DNA from: an uncultured Clostridia bacterium
Lineage (GTDB): Bacteria; Bacillota; Clostridia; Oscillospirales; Ruminococcaceae
Reading direction: 5' to 3'
Length of the DNA stretch: 64,000 bases
Assembly (NCBI GenBank): GCA_947627205.1
Contig: CANQVE010000004.1
Coordinates: 32,828 to 96,827 of the forward strand
Below, piece by piece: positions 61,939 to 64,000 of this stretch (within the stretch, counting starts at the first letter, position 1; each line of letters begins with the position of its first letter). The notes under the pieces were generated by a model. That model had not been told where the DNA came from and made no database searches. It worked only from the letters and a program-made list of their open reading frames with translations. The position numbers and the translations under genes were made by a program.

Positions 61939-61986
61939 CCCGAAATCTTTTAAGTAAATTATAGAAGATTTCGGGCGAAATGTCAA
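61939..61986 (-). promoter_or_regulatory. Promoter with flanking inverted repeat, no intact gene downstream
   Basis: Minus strand TTGACA (61986-61981) and TATAAT (61963-61958), 17-bp spacer. Perfect 11-bp arms CCCGAAATCTT (61939-61949) and AAGATTTCGGG (61965-61975) flank the -10. Downstream on the minus strand there is only a 26-codon frame, so the promoter seems to have lost its gene. Confidence 0.55.
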
Positions 61987-62011
61987 CACAGCAAAAGCTC
62001 CCCGCCCAATT

Positions 62012-62284
62012 ATGATGATTGAACTGTGCATTTACGGCTTAACAGCGGGACTTCTGCGGAAGGTAAAATTGCCGACAATCGTTAAGGTCGTTATAGCGCA
62101 GATCGCGGGACGCGCGGTTCGTGCAGGCGCAATTCTTCTCGGAGTTTACGCTTTCGGCAGTCAAGTCAACGTTTCGACAATCTGGACGAGCATTGGCACG
62201 GGGCTGTTCGGACTTGCGTTACAATGGGCGTTGCTGCCGCTTATCGTCTACCGCGTGGAGAATTTGAAGAAAAATGACAACTGA
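62012..62284 (+). pseudogene. ECF transporter S-component, C-terminal remnant
   Basis: 90 codons reading ELCIYGLTAGLLRK, then IAQIAGRAVRAGAILLGVY and a final hydrophobic helix. This matches the second half of ECF-type vitamin/cofactor transporter substrate-binding S components, which are normally about 170-190 residues. The N-terminal half is absent: upstream sequence is the unrelated minus-strand promoter region. No ribosome binding site precedes the first ATG, supporting a truncated gene. It overlaps the next gene by 11 bases. Confidence 0.65.
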
Positions 62285-62702
62285 TTTGCAAAACGCGAAA
62301 ACATTACTTTCCGATAACAACTACACCTGCGTTTTGTGCAAGGACGAGAGAACAATTACAAGCACAGAACGCGGTGTAAAGTCGCTTGTGGAGCTGGTTG
62401 ACGGCGCTGAAAACCTGAACGGATTTTCGGATGCCGACAAAATCGTAGGAAAAGCGGCTGCGATGCTTTATGTTCTCCTCGGCGTGAAAGAGGTGTACGC
62501 CGAGGTTTTAAGCCGTGCGGGAGCGGAGGTTTTCGCAAATCACAAAATTGCCTGCGAATACGGCGAGCTTGCCGAGCAAATCATCAACCGAAACGGCGAC
62601 GGAATTTGCCCTATGGAAAAGGCGGTGCAGGAAATTTACGATCCTGCTTTGGGATTAAAAGCAATAAAAAATAAACTCGCTTTGTTTTCAATGACAAATT
62701 GA
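62274..62702 (+). CDS. DUF1893-domain protein
   Basis: 142 residues. It matches DUF1893 (TM1506-like) by YTCVLCKDERTITSTERGVKSLVELVDG, then KAAAMLYVLLGVKEVYAEVLSRAGAEVF and PMEKAVQEIYDP. Function unclear; the fold relates to the nucleoside-deaminase superfamily. It is commonly encoded with an ECF S component, as here, where the partner is truncated. A terminator follows 9 bp after the stop. Confidence 0.8.
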   Translation: MTTDLQNAKTLLSDNNYTCVLCKDERTITSTERGVKSLVELVDGAENLNGFSDADKIVGKAAAMLYVLLGVKEVYAEVLSRAGAEVFANHKIACEYGELAEQIINRNGDGICPMEKAVQEIYDPALGLKAIKNKLALFSMTN

Positions 62703-62711
62703 GCAAAAGCA

Positions 62712-62749
62712 AAAAGGCATTATCGACTATGCATCCGGTAATGCCTTTT
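62712..62749 (+). terminator. Terminator of the DUF1893 gene
   Basis: 11-bp stem AAAAGGCATTA/TAATGCCTTTT with a 16-base loop and trailing T-rich sequence. Confidence 0.75.
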
Positions 62750-63494
62750 CTTATTTTATGCGCTTGCTTTTGCCATGCGAGAAACATCTCAGCCATTTTG
62801 AGGTATTCGGGCGAATTCTTGCTCATCTGATAATTCACATACTTACCGAATTCGAACAGAAAAAAGCCGACCGAGCGGTTATCGGCCGGCTATTCGATTG
62901 TTTAGTTTGATTCACTTTTGCACTCTATCCGTGTGATTTTCTCGTGTGATTTTTTTGGAATTTCGTGTGATGATAGGCATTTTTTGACTGCAAATATGCA
63001 GTTGCAACTGCAACACAAAATAAGAAAAAACCGCTGTATAATGCCGTGTCTTCAGCATTGAATTTCAAAACCTGAACTTTATCTTCAAAAGACCTTAAAG
63101 TCAAGCCTCACAACCATAAAACACACAGCCGAACGCTATATTTTCAAAATAAAGAACAAATAAAGAACAAACCCTAAAATCAGCAAAAAAAGAAATCCCG
63201 CAAACGGCTTTGTTAAGCCATTTACGGGAAGTCAAATTGGTCTGAGTGACAGGATTTGAAAGTCGTGAAAGTCTTTTTGTAACTTTTAGTAACTTCCGAA
63301 AAAGCGCATGGTAAAGCCATTTTCGACAAATTTTCACAAGAGTGAATTTTGTGAATTTCGGCAAGTTTTTATAGCTTTAGCGGACAAATAGCGGACAAGA
63401 ATTTGACGTACTCTCTGCATAACTGAGCCGATTTTGAGCGAAGTCGGCTCTGAATTTTTGCCCAAAAACCTGCGAAATCCCTCCCCTGCCTCTA
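62750..63494. other. Gene-poor stretch with palindromes
   Basis: No convincing gene. Visible elements are: a minus-strand terminator-like hairpin (62861-62891), three copies of CGTGTGAT (about 62930-62975), a perfect 16-bp palindrome TGCAGTTGCAACTGCA (62997-63012), a hairpin TCCCG...AACGGCTT/AAGCC...CGGGA (63196-63229), the tRNA-end scar at 63238 and a terminator-like stem GAGCCGA/TCGGCTC (63425-63450). Frames of 60-87 codons on the minus strand have no ribosome binding sites or recognisable sequence. Confidence 0.5.
63238..63260 (-). other. tRNA 3'-end fragment, probable attachment-site scar
   Basis: On the minus strand the 23 bases read as the last part of a tRNA: T-loop TTCAAAT, its 3' stem half CCTGT, the 3' acceptor strand and a terminal CCA. 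The sequence 5' to it cannot complete the T-stem, so no tRNA gene is present. Integrative elements commonly leave exactly this 3' segment as att core. Confidence 0.5.
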
Positions 63495-63565
63495 ATTTGC
63501 ACAAATAGCGGTGCGTGTATTTGTGCAAATAGCACATTGTTTTCCGTTTGCTTATTTAGTATAAT
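63495..63565 (+). promoter_or_regulatory. Promoter and paired operators of the YgiT-type gene
   Basis: TTGTTT (63537-63542) and TATAAT (63560-63565) with a 17-bp spacer. Immediately upstream are two sites ATTTGCACAAAT (63495-63506) and ATTTGTGCAAAT (63519-63530), exact reverse complements, each nearly self-palindromic and each followed by AGC. They are spaced 24 bp start to start. Confidence 0.65.
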
Positions 63566-63617
63566 AAATGAAGATAAAGCGTATGACGGTTGAAACGACG
63601 AGAAAGAGGGTATAACA

Positions 63618-63842
63618 ATGACTTGTTGCTATTGCGGCGGCGATATGGCGGAAACCACTACCACCTATTTTGAACAGCTTGAAAACATGATTGTGATTAT
63701 AAAAAACGTGCCTTGCCATAAGTGCGGACAGTGCGGCGAGGTCGTGTACAATGCCCTTGTTGCGGAGCGGTTGGAACAGATTACCGAGCAACTTCAAAAG
63801 TCGCTTACTGAGATTGCGGTGGTTAATTACTCGGTTGCATAA
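63618..63842 (+). CDS. YgiT-type zinc-finger protein (MqsA N-domain-like), orphan
   Basis: 74 residues. Zinc-binding Cys at the start (TCCYCGG) and in CHKCGQCGE (Cys33, Cys36, Cys39), followed by the conserved GEVVYNALVAERLEQITEQLQK. This is the YgiT/MqsA N-terminal fold without the C-terminal helix-turn-helix. Such proteins are usually the antitoxin of a DUF4258-type toxin encoded next to it, but no toxin gene is visible upstream and the window ends 158 bp downstream. AGAGGG lies upstream. Confidence 0.75.
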   Translation: MTCCYCGGDMAETTTTYFEQLENMIVIIKNVPCHKCGQCGEVVYNALVAERLEQITEQLQKSLTEIAVVNYSVA

Positions 63843-63880
63843 AGTCTGTCGGCAGTTAAGGAATTATCGGTTTTTTTGAT

Positions 63881-63915
63881 AGCGTAAGCAACCCATTCGG
63901 CGGCTTGCGCTTTTT
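63881..63915 (+). terminator. Terminator after the YgiT-type gene
   Basis: Stem AGCGTAAGC/GCTTGCGCT (one G-U pair in RNA) followed by TTTTCTG, 38 bp after the stop. Nothing else is recognised to the end of the window. Confidence 0.6.
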
Positions 63916-64000
63916 CTGTTCTTCGTCAAATGCAAAAGTAAATGCAACACAAAGCAGAAAACCGGGATAAAAAAGATACAAAAACAGCGGAAAACAAGTT

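Noticed and set aside
62611..62838. 75-codon minus-strand frame reading NYQMSKNSPEYLKMAEMFLAWQKQAHK
   Set aside because: The first part looks protein-like, but the frame runs through the DUF1893 terminator and over the end of that gene, and an in-frame stop lies upstream. At most a remnant of unknown origin.
63230..63270. Complete tRNA gene
   Set aside because: Only the T-loop to CCA portion is present; no D-arm, anticodon arm or 5' acceptor strand upstream on the minus strand.
63101..63537. Two minus-strand frames (87 and 67 codons) in the gene-poor stretch
   Set aside because: They cover the hairpin, the tRNA-end scar and the operators, with no start signals; they do not resemble an integrase.

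Overview
This is a 64 kb chromosomal stretch of a low-to-mid GC Gram-positive anaerobe, most likely an Oscillospiraceae/Ruminococcaceae-type Clostridium. The evidence is strong AGGAGG ribosome binding sites, TTGACA-17-TATAAT promoters, a ferredoxin-linked 2-oxoacid oxidoreductase, a Na+-translocating decarboxylase, an oxidative citrate-to-2-oxoglutarate branch, a stand-alone PurO plus AICAR formyltransferase, and a RecA-RecX-RimO-PgsA block. No rRNA, complete tRNA, CRISPR array, transposase or integrase gene was found.

Layout. 0-3.2 kb: a truncated phosphodiester glycosidase and two tandem CapA-like lipoproteins, followed by a cluster of perfect hairpins. 4-7.4 kb: a ParA/MinD-like ATPase with a four-subunit 2-oxoacid:ferredoxin oxidoreductase. 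7.5-11 kb: two AT-richer accessory genes (one SUKH-3-like) and an ABC exporter. 11.2-16.4 kb: a divergent tubulin-like protein paired with a large membrane transglutaminase. 16.5-19.7 kb: DHH phosphoesterase, a tandem-TIR protein, a small membrane protein and an HD protein. 19.7-29.8 kb: a purine operon (purE, purC, a purF paralogue, purF, purM, purN, purO, AICAR formyltransferase) preceded by a candidate leader-peptide/terminator attenuator and interrupted by four small unrelated genes. 29.9-36 kb: truA, then a DUF5711-CvpA-ClpE-like-SDR unit. 36-38.6 kb: decarboxylase gamma and beta subunits and a SIMPL protein. 38.7-39.1 kb: an unannotated 33-residue peptide gene with its own promoter, structured leader and terminator. 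39.3-46.1 kb: aconitase, PH-like protein, PARG-like protein, isocitrate dehydrogenase, a divergent SpoIID-like protein and citrate synthase. 46-57.6 kb: membrane and lipoprotein genes, a two-component system, DUF1385-prmC-recA-recX-rimO-pgsA, and a MATE transporter.

57.6-64 kb is a decayed accessory zone. It holds a PAP2 phosphatase remnant cut at an inverted-repeat element, a CAAX protease/TetR pair with an evident operator, a deletion chimera of flavin reductase and flavodoxin under three palindromic operators, GNAT, an ECF sigma/anti-sigma pair, an ECF-transporter S-component remnant with DUF1893, a 23-bp tRNA 3' end (attachment-site scar) and an orphan YgiT-type zinc-finger gene.

Two threads cut across the window. 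First, intergenic elements built from tandem heptamers (TAAGAGG type at four places, TGACAGT type at one) sit between housekeeping genes, and one abuts a truncated gene. Second, citrate synthase, aconitase and isocitrate dehydrogenase make 2-oxoglutarate, while the ferredoxin-linked oxidoreductase and the Na+ pump subunits tie acid metabolism to reduced ferredoxin and a sodium gradient. The most unusual content is the tandem-TIR protein, the tubulin-like/transglutaminase pair, the purE leader, the 33-residue peptide locus and the heptad elements.
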